Translations under genes and position numbers: made by a program
Source of the DNA: Staphylotrichum longicolle
Taxonomy: Eukaryota; Ascomycota; Sordariomycetes; Sordariales; Chaetomiaceae
DNA: 64,000 nucleotides
Assembly (NCBI GenBank): GCA_019096155.1
Contig: JAHCVI010000001.1
Span: forward strand, 14,099,243-14,163,242
Direction: 5' to 3'
Notes under the pieces: generated by a model
The model's input: the letters and a program-made list of their open reading frames with translations, nothing else
What the model was told of the DNA's origin: nothing
Database searches by the model: none
Shown: in pieces, positions 1 through 12,369 of the stretch
How the letters are laid out: every line of letters begins with the position of its first letter
How positions within the stretch are numbered: position 1 is the first letter of the stretch

Positions 1-699
1 GCAGCGTGATGAGTCCCGTGATGCTGTAGAGAATGCTCATGGCCACCGCCGAGTTGCTGCCGCTCTGCTCCTGCGTGCCTGGCGGGGTGACGGTCGTGTT
101 CTGGCTGCCCGTGATGGTGGCCCGTAGAATGCCGCCGGCTTTGATGGTGTTGTTCCAAGTGTCCTGTGCCTCTTCGGAGTCACCCATGGTGTAAATGGAT
201 GTGTAGCTGAGGTCGTCGCCGTCCAGGCTGCAGCAGTTCCCAACCGTGCTGTACAGCAGAATGGCCCTGGGCCGCTCGTCCATGAGCTGGTTGACCACGG
301 CAGTCGCGTTCTCGCCATCGCAGCTAAGAAACGCTATCGTCTCCGGGCTCTTCAGGCGATCGGCATTCGATGCCATTTCCGCAGCCACCAAGCTTCCGCG
401 GATCCAGATGGACTGTAGCGCGTTAGCAGCCAGCTCCTTCCGAGTAGCACTGACGGGAAAGGAGGTCCAAGTCTCACGCTTCTGTCAGTCTGGTTCAGCC
501 CGCCGTGCTCTGTCAGCGGATAAACGCTGTAGGTTAGCTGCAGTGCCTCCGTCTCTGGCGCAGTGAGCTGCAGGTGCATGAGCGAGTCCAGCTGCCACCC
601 CGGTGCTTCAGCTATGGATGCTATCCTTGCATCTTCGGCGTAGACTCCCGGGAGAGTTGATATGAGGGAGACGAGAAATACCCGCCACGGCGAGGCCAT
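1..699 (-). CDS. PA-domain transmembrane (probably RING-type) protein, N-terminal part
   Basis: Partial gene; the 3' part lies beyond the left edge. Exons are 478-699 and <1-412, with a 65-bp intron (413-477) bounded by GTGAGA and CTACAG, branch site GCTAAC; the splice keeps frame. The ATG at 699 is chosen because MASPWRVFLVSLISTLPGVYA is a good secretory signal peptide. The next ~180 residues carry several N-glycosylation sequons (NQT, NAT, NNT, NTT) and a lumenal segment with a paired Cys (NCCSLDG), ending near the edge in a hydrophobic stretch (MSILYSITGLITL) that should be the membrane helix. This layout resembles fungal PA (protease-associated) domain/TM/RING-H2 ubiquitin ligases of the endomembrane system. 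The RING itself is not visible, so the ligase call is an inference; 'secreted/type I membrane protein' is the safe part. Confidence 0.6.
413..477 (-). other. Intron of the PA-domain gene
   Basis: The 5' splice site GTGAGA (477-472), branch site GCTAAC and acceptor CTACAG (418-413) are visible on the minus strand. Without removal the frame shifts into a read-through that ends at a stop near 352. After removal the sequence continues as a sensible lumenal domain. Confidence 0.75.
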
Positions 700-2893
700 C
701 TTGTTCCAGTGCCGGCGACGGTCGACGTCGCTGCGGGCTGGGCTGGAGGCGGGATGGCGGGGCAGGCTCGCGTGTGGTGATTCAGGTCGTTGCGGGAAAC
801 GGCCGCCGGTGTTGGTGTTGGTGTTGGTGATGGCGGAGGAGCAGAGAACGGGAAATGTGCCCGAGGCAAAGTGTTTGTTTGGTAAATCCAACGTCACATC
901 TCAAGTCGGCCAGCCGGACACGGCTCCATGCTGGGGTTGCTCCGTGGGGCTTCTCCTTGGTTCTTTGATTCCTGATCGCCCAGTAAGGCGTATGCTAAGA
1001 GACGTCCGGAGAAGGCACGGGATGCACTCCGTCCGGAAGAAGCTTGGTCCAGCCGGAAACAGCCAGCGATCGCAAGCGGCGAGTGCCAGTGTTTGCAAAG
1101 GAATGCTCGTGTGACGAAGCTGTTGCTGGCGCTACCACCGGGAAGCAGAGTTGTCCTGGTCTCTCGGATTGAGACAGGAATATCGTCTGAGTCACAGCAT
1201 TTGCAGCCGTCCCACGCTGTTTCTATTCCCGTTGCGTGAGAGCTTGTGCGATGCAGCTCGTCGTGGTGGAGGCATGCGTTGTTCAGATGAAATCCGGGGG
1301 AGCTGGAGCATGAGGAGGAGGAATGCGGCGAGGTGGATCAGTGAGCAGCCCCGACGTTTTGGAACGGTTTTAGTGCCCGCCATGGCTTAAAGCACCGGTA
1401 GCCCCCCGCGCCTAAGCGCGGCGCGTTGCATCATTATGGGGCGGGGTCCCTTAGCTGGCCCGGCTTCCCAGTTGGTTCATCAATCGCGAGTCTCGAGAAG
1501 CAGGGGAATGACCCAACGCGGAAGGCTGTGTAAGAGGGTATTATTGCACACGAGCCTCAACACTTCATGATCTCGTCATAATTGTTCAGCATCGTCATGT
1601 GAAAGAGACGACCCTTTCTCGGATACGTGTAGGTCCGTGTGGCAACCATATCCCTTCCCGCGGAGGTCTGCCGGAAAAACAGCAAGGGAACAGGTATGCC
1701 GCGCAGAATCTAAACAGAGAATGAGAAGTTCCAGAACATCTGATGTGTTGTCGTCAGCCTCCCAGGTGAGGCTATTTCCTGGTGGGGCTGCAACCCCGAG
1801 ATTTCCGGGTTTGGGTGACGTTGACAGCCCTGCGACAGGGACATCGTCGTGTCCAAGCCCGAGCGTCCCTGGTTCCATGCTGGGCAAAGTGTCCAGGACC
1901 TGCAAAACACTCCTGTTTTGGTCTCGTAAATATCCGGCTGGCTCGGGATTTTTCTCGGTACACCGGCAGCCGAGCCTGGTGATCGACCGCTGCTGTCTCA
2001 AATGCTAAACGCAGCTGTTAGATTGCCAGCAGGAACTTTAGGGGTCTGCCCCTCCTCGGCGGACAGAGTAAGTTTTGACTCAAGATTTTCCAATGCCATA
2101 AACCCTGTGAAAGAAACGTGTGAGTAACAAACAGTTGGCATTCCGAACTTTGAACATGAGCACAAAACGCCGTCGCGCTGCCGTGGTTGTTCGGAGTTTT
2201 GATCGTGGTTCAGGGGTTCAATAGGGCAAGTGGGACATCACACAGGGGCTGTTACAGCACCCTACCAACCCTTGCAATGGAACCGGCACTGACGTCGCGG
2301 CTAAATGCAGCGTACCGAGACTCGTCCTCTGCCGCTTGCATGGCGTCCAAGTTTCCTGTGTATATGTAGGTCCAGAGGTTCGTGTTCGCGGGCGCGTTTG
2401 TGTTGCGCTGCAGCTGATGAACCCCATGAGAGCTCCTCCGCCAGCGACACATCAACGTAACGGCTGGGATCACAATGTGGGCGTCTCGCTATCAGTTGGA
2501 CTGGCAATGTTGCTCTGTGGATTAGGCGCTAACGTTAGCAGCTACCTGCTGTGATGCCGTAATGCGAGATTGTTTGTGTGACATGAGAGTGAAAACTTGG
2601 CCAAGGGCTGTGGTCCTGACAACGAAAACAAAACAAACTTGGAAGACGCCTTACCGTGTTATGACGAGCATGTTGTGACGACTTTCTTGGCTCCTGTCCT
2701 ATGCAGTGGTGGTACGCGACTGTGAGAGCGGTGATCGAGATGAGTGGAAGGAACAGTTGGAGAGTGTGCAAGCCGATCCTTGGCAGCTGTTTCGCGCCGA
2801 ACGATGGACGACGTAGTGAGGGGGGGGGGGGGGGTGTTGCTGCGAGATTCAACGCTTCCATTGGGGTGGGGGTTTCTAACTGGAGACCCTCTC
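700..2893. other. Intergenic: upstream of the PA-domain gene, downstream of tubulin cofactor B
   Basis: No convincing gene. Open frames of 60-150 codons occur on both strands but overlap each other, mostly lack protein-like composition and show no recognisable domain. A 15-nt G run lies at 2820-2834, about 60 bp beyond the cofactor B stop codon. A 63-codon minus frame at 1192-1383 has a hydrophobic stretch but no other support. Confidence 0.55.
2820..2834. repeat. Poly-G homopolymer (15 nt)
   Basis: Fifteen consecutive G on the plus strand, just 3' of the tubulin cofactor B gene. It is a simple homopolymer and prone to length error in sequencing. Confidence 0.9.
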
Positions 2894-3713
2894 TCAAATC
2901 TCCTCCATGTCCTCGAGATCATCCAGAACTGGGTAATCGCCAACCTCGACCCGCTCTGGCCGGACGAATACGCCCCGCTTGACCTCCGAATCCTCACCCC
3001 AGTACCGGGTGCCTCCAACGCTTCCATCGTTCTTGCCGACTGGTTCATCCAGCTGGACGCCTACCCAAGCGCCGATACCCGGGATCTCTTTGACTTCACC
3101 CACGTACTTGATCTCTCCCCGTCTGGTGTCGTCTTCGCCGACCCTGCATCGCTTCCCAACGGCGATCCCACGGGATTCGATTTCTTGAGAAATGGCGGCA
3201 ATCTTGGCCTGCTCGAGGCTGGGAGCATTGGGGTCGAAGCGGCCGAGCTGCTGGGCCTTCTTCCAGGCAAGGACCGAGTCCGTCTTCTTCTCATACTCTT
3301 CCTCGGGCAGCACGTATTTCTCGACACCAGCCGTGCTCGAGAAATTGGGTCTCGCCGAAACGGGCCTTGTGTCAACGACCTGGTGTTCCAAGTTAGCTGG
3401 ATATCTTTCACACGGCCTCGGAGTCGAATAGCTCATAGTGTGACTTCTGTAAAGCCGAGCGAGCGCTCTCACGTACCTGGAGTTCGGCATAAGGCGCGAG
3501 TGGAAACTGCTGCAAAAAGACCGACTCCTCATTCGGTGCCTCTACTGCAATCTTCTCGCCCGATGATGTCTTGAGAAAGATTTGCTGGCAAGAAGGTGGG
3601 ATACCAGTGACGGGCTCGAGCTTCGCCTTGAGCTGAGAAATCGACCACGATGGAGTGATGCGTCTCTCAGAAGCGGCGTAGTCGGAGACCACGTAAAGAG
3701 GCACGTCTGCCAT
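2894..3713 (-). CDS. alf1: Tubulin-folding cofactor B (CAP-Gly protein)
   Basis: Cytoplasmic chaperone that works with cofactors D, E and C on alpha-tubulin folding and alpha/beta dimer assembly. Two exons, 3477-3713 and 2894-3379, with a 97-bp intron (3380-3476; GTACGT...GCTAAC...CACCAG) give about 240 residues, the normal length. Residues 1-80 form the N-terminal ubiquitin-like domain. A linker with a VDTRP motif follows, then the C-terminal CAP-Gly domain with GEVKEIPGIGAWVGVQLDEP and the hallmark GKNDGSVGGTRYW near residues 195-207. The protein ends in an acidic tail (DDLEDMEEI), like the C-terminal EEI/DEI-type tail used to bind cofactor E or CAP-Gly partners. The ATG at 3713 is the only good start. 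Confidence 0.93.
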
Positions 3714-6700
3714 ATTTGGATATATGAAAATCTGGCGTTGGTTGGAATGGAGTTACCGAGGAATGCTTGGCCTTGCTTGGGCGGAGGAAAGTCCAGAGGC
3801 AGGTGCAAGGTGAAGCCGCTGAGCGGAAAAAGGGGGAAATGTGGAGGTCAACAAATGTGACGGTCCTGCTTGTCGTTGAACTAGTTTTTGCAGCAAGACA
3901 GAATATTCCCCCAGATTCTCAGACGCAGATAAAAGCAATCGACGTTGCGCAACTAGCGCGAACTCAGGCTTCAACTTTGGCGGTTCAGAGAGCAGCGAAT
4001 GTGGATGTCAGTGCGGTTCACGAACGGTCTCTCCCCTGTCAAGCCTGTGCTTGTTCAGTTGTGACTGCCTGCAGATGTGGAGTTGCCACTTGAGTTGCCT
4101 AAAGTGCCGTGGACTCATCAAACTTGCGCCACGCTGGTTACCAGCCACAACCAGTGGGACCATAATTGTGGCTGCTTTTGTCTCTTGTCTCTTCCTGCCC
4201 TCGAGTTGCAATATTGATTCAGTTTCACTCTTCTGCAAGACACAATAGGCAGACGCCTTTGACCAAAGCCAATCATAAATTGCGACAAACGGATCTCTGC
4301 TGCTTCCCGATTTTCGTGACAGGCGAGCGTCCACGTCGAAAAACAACACGCTTCGAATGTTCTGCCGAGAGCTTCCATTGGGTCACACCCGCTTGCAGCG
4401 TTTGCAGCTCTCGCCAGAATCCTTCTCATTGGCAATCCCCTTGAACCAGCGTCGGCCTGAGACATTGCAGCACCAATGCACCAATGCACCCATGCGGTCC
4501 GACACGAGATTTCGCAGCAGCAACAGTAGCAGCAGGCTGAAGCACCAACGCCGCTGCTGACGACCATTGGTGGACTCCGCACAATGATGCTGGACTCGCC
4601 CATGCCTCCGACGGCTTCCCGCCATTGACTGTCGATGCCCGAAGCCGAAGTTTAGTCTACCAGTCGGTTCGACCCGCCCCTGCCCGCCCCGCCCCGTGCA
4701 AACGGTTCGACAATGGGTAAGCACAGTGCCTGACAAGTCATCCCGTCAACCTCAATCGTGTACTTGGTACCCCGTCTTGGGCCGATATCTTGTTTCTCGG
4801 CCCGCCTTGCCCGGCTGTATGTGCCATTGCTGCTGGACGAGGCCGCTGCGACGCCCCTACCCGACGCAAAGCTCCCTGGCAAGAATGGCCTTGTCCTGCC
4901 TGGCCATTCACAAACTCCTCCTCCGTTTACCTCTGCAGCATTGGTCTCTACCTGAGTCACCGCTTCATGCAATTGACCGCCTGTGCCCATACAACTTCGA
5001 AGAGGGCAAGTAGCTCGCACAACAGCGTCGCAGCGCCGCAGCGTGGGAGGGGGATTGCCTTCAATTGTCTCATCGTCTCAATCTGCCGCGTGCTGTCAGA
5101 TGTGACAGGGACATGGGCTCGAAACGAATGTTGGGCGGCAGATGATATGCATGCTTGCTACCCAAGATCTGTTCTCTGCCGTTCACCGCCACGTTGGGTA
5201 CTTGTCAACATCTTGAGGCTCCGTTGGCATTGTTTCGATGCCGGCTAGAGACGTCGCCTCGGCCGGCACCGGGTTGCAAGGCACTGATCAACTGTCCAGG
5301 GCGTGTCCCCACGACGTACCCAACACCTTTCTTCACGGAAAGGAAACTGGAGGCAGCATCTGCACGAAGGGCCACATGGTACTTGGCCTCACGTGGTGTC
5401 GAAACTTCCTGCTGGGCTCGCCACAGCACTTCGTCCCTTGGTGTATCCACGATCACAGATGCCGCAGCCAAGCCCGCCCAAATATATGCAAGGCCAGCAA
5501 CAGCATCCCTCAGCCAAAGATACCTACCAGGTACCGTTCGACCTTGGCCCCGGGCTTTCCCGCTTCCCTGTTCAAACTGGGATTACATCTTTGCTGTCCA
5601 ATGAAGCCATCGGAGTGTGTGAGGCGATCAAGCCAACAGAAACCAGCGGTTACTTGCGAGCTTGCGCCGATCCTCATAGGCTCAAGGAGCCCCAGCACCA
5701 GTGTCGAAAACGTCGACGTACATGCAGTTCATCTCACTTGACTTGGCTCCCGTTTGATGCCCACAAGCTGACGAAACGGGCCGCAGCCGAGAAACACATC
5801 AAAATACACACCCCTTCAGGCAGACTTATAGCAGAGAACCCTTATAGCCATGGATTACCAAAAGGGGTAACTGAGCCCTTTCCCCTCTTCCACCAAGGAG
5901 TTTGCTGCTCAGGTCTCGGAAGGGGTCTCTGGATGGAGACCATTGACACCTTCAGCCTGTCAAGCCTTGGGTCGTCTTGCTTCTTGTGATTATCCCTGCT
6001 GCTCTGATACTTACACAGAAACACGGCCGGGACCAGGCCTGCGGCGAGATGAAGGTTGTGACTTCCACGTTTTCATAAGGCCGAGTCTGTGGAAGCGTTG
6101 CATGACAGCGCAGCCGCCAGCGTTTGCGGGTCCTTGGCTACCGCCCTGGTTTCTCGCCATCACACGTGGCTTGTAAGGCACCTGGGCACTGAGGCTGAGC
6201 CCGTTGCCATCTGGGCCTGACTCGAGCAATCACCAACAATGCTGTCAGGGACCCTCCATGACGTCTAGGCGAGAGCTGCTCATTCGATCCAGCCGAGGTT
6301 GCACAGAGTCAAGTGAGGCCAGTTCATGGCCGTGCGACGAACCCATCCACAGAGCCTGCGGTCATGGTTCGTGAGTTGGAGCGGTTGGCGGAGCACCTTT
6401 CCACCGGGAAATTCTCGACGACAAGGTTCCCAAACGGGGCCGCGATTCATGATCGCCTCGCCCGGCACAGCTGCCCGCAACAACCCTGATCCTCAATGCG
6501 GGGAAGAAAACCATGCAAGTTGACCGCCAGTTCTCGGCCACCACTCGACGCAAGCCCTGTCTGGTCATTCGGATTCCTGGTCATACCTGAGAGTGTCTGT
6601 CTGGCGTCGCTGACAACTCGGGCGCTCTCAATTCTTTGTGGGGGTCTTTGTCTGGTCCAACGACGTCTGGACGAGGAGCAACTCTGACAAAGGCTGTGTG

Positions 6701-9641
6701 ATGCGGCTGGCAGGGGGCATGCTCCGGGGGCCGCACAGACATACGGACCAGCTTTCCAACGGCGGAAGCTCCACAGTTCTCCGGCGACTGCCACCAACTC
6801 CGGATGTTCATTGCGCTTGCAGCTCAACCCCTGTTCTTTTTCCTGCGATAGCCCAAGTTCGGCCGATGCTACGGCGTTAGGGCATATGCCCCTGCGGTCC
6901 ATGCAAGCAATGCGATCGGCAGTCGACAGGACCACCGCTGCCGCATTGTGACAGGGACCACCCCGATCCGGAGGAAAGAACAGACGCAGTTCACGGTCCT
7001 CAGTCTGCGCACAGAGATTCGAAATCAAAGCAGGACCGCCAACAGCGCCATCGTGATGGAGATCGCCAGATCGGGCAGGCGGCTCAAGATCCAAGGACCG
7101 CGCGGGGGTCTTAGATACAAGATCTCAAAACCCATGTGTGACCCAGGGTCAGGGTGTGAGCCAGATGACACTTGCTTTTGGTAGAGGCGGATCGAAGCGA
7201 GCCTCGCGTTCCGCCCTGTGGCCGTCAGCTCCTTCAAGACCCCGGTGTCATCATCGACCCGTCAACACAACCTTTTCGTGCATGCATTGTGCGCCAGCTA
7301 AATCTGGCCTCTTTGTGATGCACATACCAAATCCGGCCGTTTGACTCTACTTACAAGGGTTTGAGGTTGGACAAAATAGTGTCATCTCCAAGCTGCTCGG
7401 CCACCGACTCATAAAGTCAGCAAAGTCGAGGCAGGGGTCAAACTATTTGAAATCGAGGGAGAGACCACTCGTTGGCCCCCTTCACCGTTCGCACATCCCC
7501 CTCCCGCACCATATGCCTGCCTCGTCTGGTTCCGGCGAAAGCCCCGGCAGTCTGTCGGTGGCAGTTTCGAGCCCATGGGGGTTCCCTCTGCTCCCTCCCC
7601 CCTCCCCCCTCCCTTCCCGCGGCCACTCATTCGTCACGGCTCTATTCCCCGCGGTCTCCACGTCTGTTGGCGTGGCTTGGACTCGCTGCCCGTTCCCGCC
7701 AGCTAAGCTTGGATGATGCTGGATTAATGCAGACGCAGCGTTGACTTGGCGTGATGCCCTGCCATGGTTTCACGCCACCAGTTCTTCCTGCAGCAGGTAC
7801 CATCAACTCTCCCATAAACGAGACGTGAGACAGGCTGGCAAACATGAGCACCGTACCTGATCATCGTGGGGGGACGGCGGGAGGTAGAAAGGAGCCGGTC
7901 GAGCCCAACGAGAATAGCACCTTCATCTCTTGGAACCCGACCACATCCAGGGGCCGCAGAACTCGTCACGTTGCCCCTGCTTTGCAGTCTGAAAGAGCCG
8001 TTTGGCCCTCCTGTTGCGGCCACGGCCACGGTAAATCTCCGAAGCAACCACTACCACGCACCGGTCAGCGAAGGAACCCATCGAGGGCTCCCGAGTCAGG
8101 CTTTGTGTGGGAATCCTCGACCAGGTGTTCGTTTTCTGGACTTTGTTTCCTAACAATGCCTGGCGCTCCTCGGTACCCAAGTGATCTGGTAAAGGTAAGA
8201 GCCTAGGGGTGCCTGCTCCGGTTCTTCCGCGCGCGAAACAGATACACGATTCAGAACTGGTGTATCTAGCACCGCCCATCGGCCCACGAACGAGTGGGCA
8301 GTGTCGGGGAACCATCTCTTTCCTGGTTCTTCCATCTCTCTGGACGAGCACCGGGCGTGGCAGAGCCAATGTTGGTACCGGGCTCTTGATCTTACCATTT
8401 TGGAACCCCCAGCCCCCAGCCGGAGCTATTCTGTCACTGTCTGGCGGAGGAAATCGGCAACTCACAGGGCATCTCTACCAGACAAGACTGGCGTTTGGCA
8501 GACATGGGGGTACCGCATGTACATCCGGGCCCCTGGTAATGCTACAGTCACTGCCCAAGCCCTATGCAGAGCCCGGTTACCCAGCACGGTACCCTACGTC
8601 CAAGCCCTGAACCCTCCCGCACATCTTCTTGTTCTGTTTCCTCGACTCCACACTTTACTAGGCTCGCCCCCGTCTTTACCCCCCCTCGCTGATACGTTCG
8701 GCCAGATCGTCGACCCTTGTCGTCACCATGGGGCTTGCAGCTCGTCCTGTACACTCCCGTTCTGATCTCAGTATCAACGTTTAAAGCCCTCTTCTTCCCT
8801 GCTGCATCTCGCGTCTTGACTTCCGGACCCCGGTTCAGCCCCCCACAGCTGCTCAGCAGAGCACGTTGGACAGGCACCCCGTCATCGACAAATTTCAACC
8901 CCCTTCCCCAGCAGGCTCCTTCCCTGCTCCGCCATCTCGCGTTCTCGCAGAGCTTGAGGAGACGGTGACTAGGTATGGAGAGGAGGCACGCCTCTCCTCT
9001 CGAGCAGCATCATTCCGCCAACCTCGCCTGAGTCGACGTACCCATCCGCCAGCGCCTCTCTTGTTCCCTCGCCTCCCCTTTTCTGTCTGTGTGGCCCCGT
9101 CTATTGGTCGACAGCCCCTGAGGAAGAACCAATCACCATGTTGATGACCATCCTCGGTACACGGGCCGCGCCTTCTTGAGAAAAAGCTACAAACTTCAGC
9201 AGCCCCCGTCTGGAAGGCAAGCTTCGTTCCCCCACTGGACGAAGCTTCTCCTTATATACCTTACCTTCTCTGCGTGCAACACGCCCGTTCCGTGGACTCC
9301 CGGGATTTCAGCTCCCGTCCATCATACACCTGTCATCATCAACCGCCCCGAGTCTTGTGCGACTTGGCTCCGTCGACGAGTCCAACTGGCAAGCCAGTGG
9401 CACCCTCCATCCTGCTGACACTTGGCTGCTATCTTGTGGCGTCTACGCGTCGAGAGTCCTTGGCGAACGGTTTTCCTTTCCTTCGTCTCCAGACGACAAC
9501 GAGACGCGGCCTACAGTGGCATAACGCCGCTCGCGAACCGAACAGGACACAAAGGCCCCAGCGTCTTGTGTGGTGGAAGAAGCCACTCCGTGACCAGGCG
9601 CACTAATCGAACGCGCCCCCATGACCTCTCTGGCCTTCTAG
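3714..9641. other. Long gene-poor interval between cofactor B and the Myb gene
   Basis: Nearly 6 kb without a gene I can defend. Open frames exist on both strands (for example 5303-5989 plus, 6447-7094 minus, 7923-8465 minus), but they overlap antisense frames of similar length and have no recognisable motif. The last 2 kb (about 7440-9640) is strongly pyrimidine-rich on the plus strand, with C/T runs such as 7590-7620. It holds an ACCAATCACC (CCAAT-type) element near 9128 and a TATATA at 9253-9258, consistent with a long promoter and leader for the Myb gene. It could also hold an untranslated RNA. Confidence 0.5.
9253..9258 (+). promoter_or_regulatory. Possible TATA element upstream of the Myb gene
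   Basis: TATATA within a C/T-rich stretch, about 125 bp after a CCAAT sequence and roughly 390 bp before the first supported coding exon. It is suggestive only; fungal promoters often lack a TATA box. Confidence 0.3.
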
Positions 9642-11567
9642 GCAAAGTCCGCCGAGACACCGTCATCGTGGATATCGCCTCTCTCCTCAAGAGCTCCGAC
9701 TCAAATGAGTCCTCCGTATCTCCCACCCAACAATCACCACCCACAACGATCCCGGCATCTGCAACGGCGGCGGCAGCGCCCCAAAGAAGTCCACCACAAG
9801 TCTCTTCCGCAGTAGCAGCTGCTGGCACGTCGTCTCCCCGTCTCGGTGCGGCGGGCGAAGCCGGAGCCAGGCGGCCGAGCGTTTCTGGAGCACCTGGTAC
9901 CGGACCAGCACCAGGCTCGAGGGCAGGTTCGCGCCCTGGGAGCGGCGGCGGGAAGCGCAACATGCCGTCGCACACATCCGACTCGCCGGCGAAGAAGCAG
10001 AGCAAGTGGTCGCCCGAGGAAGACGCCCTGATCATTGAGCTTCGGGGCAGCGGCATGAAGTGGGACGACATCTCCAAGCGCCTCCCGGGCCGCAGCTCCA
10101 TCAGCTGCCGTCTCCATTATCAGAATTACCTCGAGAGACGCAGCGAATGGGACGAAGAACGGAAAAACAAGCTCGCAAGGCTCTACGAGAGGTTAGGCAG
10201 CTCCAACCACCGACCCAGCCTCCCCCCTGAACCCCCCTCTGACCGTCTCTCTCTCCCCCTAGGTTCAAACCCGAGATGTGGGCAAAAGTCGCCGAGGAAA
10301 TGCAAGTCCCCTGGCGGGCCGCCGAGGCGATGCACTGGCAGCTAGGTGAGACCGACATGGCGCGGCGCGCGGGAGTGGTTCCATTCTCGCTGAACGTATC
10401 CTCGAACGAACCCCAAGGCCCCCCCCTCCACCGAATGTCCCCGACCCGCGGCCACGCCCACTCGCAGTCCCAAGGCAGCCTCCCGCGCGACCTCGCCAGC
10501 CTCCCCTCCCCGCGCTACACCCGCGGAGGGCCCCCCCCCCTCATGATCCCCCACCAACCCCAACAACAGCACTCTCCCGGCCCCTGACCTCTCGCCGCGA
10601 GAGCCTCCCCCCTCGCCCGTTCGGGGGACCCCTTTACGAACACCACCAACAACCGGACTACAGCTACGGGCAACCCCTCGCCCCGATCCTCCATCCCCCC
10701 GCACAAGCATCACAACCACCACCGCCGCCGCCGCCGCCGCCTCCCCCCTTGAGCAGCGGCGCCGCCCACCACCGGAGCACCATGAGCACCCTCCCCAGCC
10801 TCGCCGAACTCACCACGGGCGTCAGCCCCTACGAGACACCCGCCTACACGGTCGGCAGCCCGCCGCCCATGCACTCGCACCCGCAGTCGCACTCGTCTTC
10901 GACCGCCAGCCCCCGTCCCCTTCCCCTTCCCCTTCCCCATCCCGGCCCCGGCCCCGGACCAGCATCCGCACCCGGCGCACCGGCCCCGACGGCCGCAGCG
11001 GGAGGAGGTGGTGGTAGTAGTGGCAGTGGTGGCCTCCTCCCGGCGCTATCCCCCTACCCACCCCATCCCCATCCCCACCCCCATTCCCATCCCCATTCAC
11101 AGCACGCCCCATCACCGCTCGAACCGGCGGCCGTCGGCAAGCGGCGCGCGAGAGCCCCCGACGTGGGCGCCGTGCGCGAGACGAGCCGCCGGCGGCATTT
11201 GCTGCACCATCCCGTCTCTTCGTCTTGCTCCGCTTCCGCTTCTCCCGCGGTGTCTGCCTTGACGGCGGCGGCGGCGGCGGCGCTGCCGAGGAGTAGCGCT
11301 TCGGTGGCCTTGGCTGAAGACGGAGGCGGGGGCGCGGGAGCGTACGCGGTGGGGCAGGGGTATGGGATGATGGGCGGTGCGGTGGGGGGTAGGGGGTGTG
11401 TGTGGGTGGTGGTGTGGGCGGTGGTGGGGAGGGATGGGGTCAGCGGCGGCGACGGTGCCGACGCGGAGGGGGACGGGGACGCGGTAGGGAGGGAGGGGGG
11501 GTGGCGGTTCATGTTTTGCGTGCGGAAGAGAGGGGGAGGGGAGGGAGTGGGATGTGTGTGTATCTGA
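9642..11567 (+). CDS. Myb/SANT-like DNA-binding protein (one apparent frameshift)
   Basis: Nuclear DNA-binding protein with an R2R3-like Myb region. The first repeat is at about 9995-10190 (KWSPEEDALIIELRGSG, then CRLHYQNYLERRSEWDEE). After a 71-bp intron (10192-10262) the second follows (FKPEMWAKVAEEMQVPWRAA). The tail is Pro/His/Ser-rich with a conserved LPSLAELTTGVSPYETPAYT block (~10797) and a GKRR...SRRRH basic patch near 11130-11210. The start codon is unresolved: coding looks real from TVIVDIASLLKSSDS (~9658), which has no in-frame ATG before it, so an upstream exon ending at the CTTCTAG acceptor (9635-9641) is likely. The frame stops at 10585, but the conserved tail continues in the next frame from about 10540, implying one missing base, probably in the ten-C run 10531-10540. 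The extreme C-terminus is uncertain. Confidence 0.75.
10192..10262 (+). other. Intron inside the Myb domain
   Basis: GTTAGG donor and CCCCCTAG acceptor, 71 bp. Splicing joins ...LARLYER to FKPEMWAKV, restoring an uninterrupted Myb repeat. Confidence 0.8.
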
Positions 11568-12369
11568 TGGGTAGGAAGGTTGGAACAGGGTCTGTTTTCT
11601 CCTTTTTTGTCTCTTTTGCGTCTTTTGCTTCTTGTATTGATTTTATATGAACCTTTTTTTGTCATTACTGCTTACGACTTACCTACTCACGTACGACAAC
11701 GAGGATGACGACCGCGGAGGAAACCTTGTGTTTTTCTCCCCTCCCTTCCACTCTCTTTGCTTACTGGTGTTTTTGGGGGTTAGATGAAGCATCTTGTCTG
11801 ACGCTGGGCTGGATGGGTTGGGGAGGGAAGGCATCATGATTCTCCGGTTGTTGTCGCCGCTTTGTTCAGATCCCAGTCTCATGTTATACGGCGGCTGTCA
11901 CGACATTTTCCAAACCAAGAAAAAAAAGCAAGTGATAGAGAACTTTTACTCGTGGGCTTGGAAGTGGAAAAAGGGGGGCCAGCAAGGGCGGTAGGGGCGC
12001 CAGAGGCGTTTACTGGCGTTTACCAGGGCTGGTGTCTTTTTTGGGAGTTGGCGGCTGAGTGGGAGCAGCGACCTTTCAAGGGCCTTCTTCCAGTCTATTG
12101 GCTTGGGGAATACGAGGCAAGACTCATATGGAAAATGGGGCATGCAAGGAGGAGTTCAGAAAGCATGGATGGGACGCCAATGGGCGGCCAGACGGAGATC
12201 CCAGATAGATAGACGATCGAATGAGACGCAACAATGGCAGCAGAATCAACAGGTAGCCAGTGGCAAACAAAGAAGCATTCGCACTGGCGAGAAGGTGGTA
12301 CACCGGTTCAGGGGAAGAAGGTCCTGCACCAGTTGAAAATAACCTTGGCCCTGGCTCGGGGGCAATTGC
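11568..12369. other. Convergent 3' region between the Myb and trm9 genes
   Basis: Both flanking genes end here. The sequence contains T-rich tracts (11597-11660) suitable for 3' UTRs and no recognisable coding potential. Confidence 0.6.

Noticed and set aside
1192..1383. 63-codon minus-strand ATG frame with a hydrophobic stretch
   Set aside because: Short, no homology recognised, lies in a promoter region; could be a chance frame.
5303..5989. 228-codon plus-strand ATG frame in the gene-poor interval
   Set aside because: No recognisable motif, Cys/His/Pro/Ser-rich random-like composition, and overlapping frames of similar quality on other strands.
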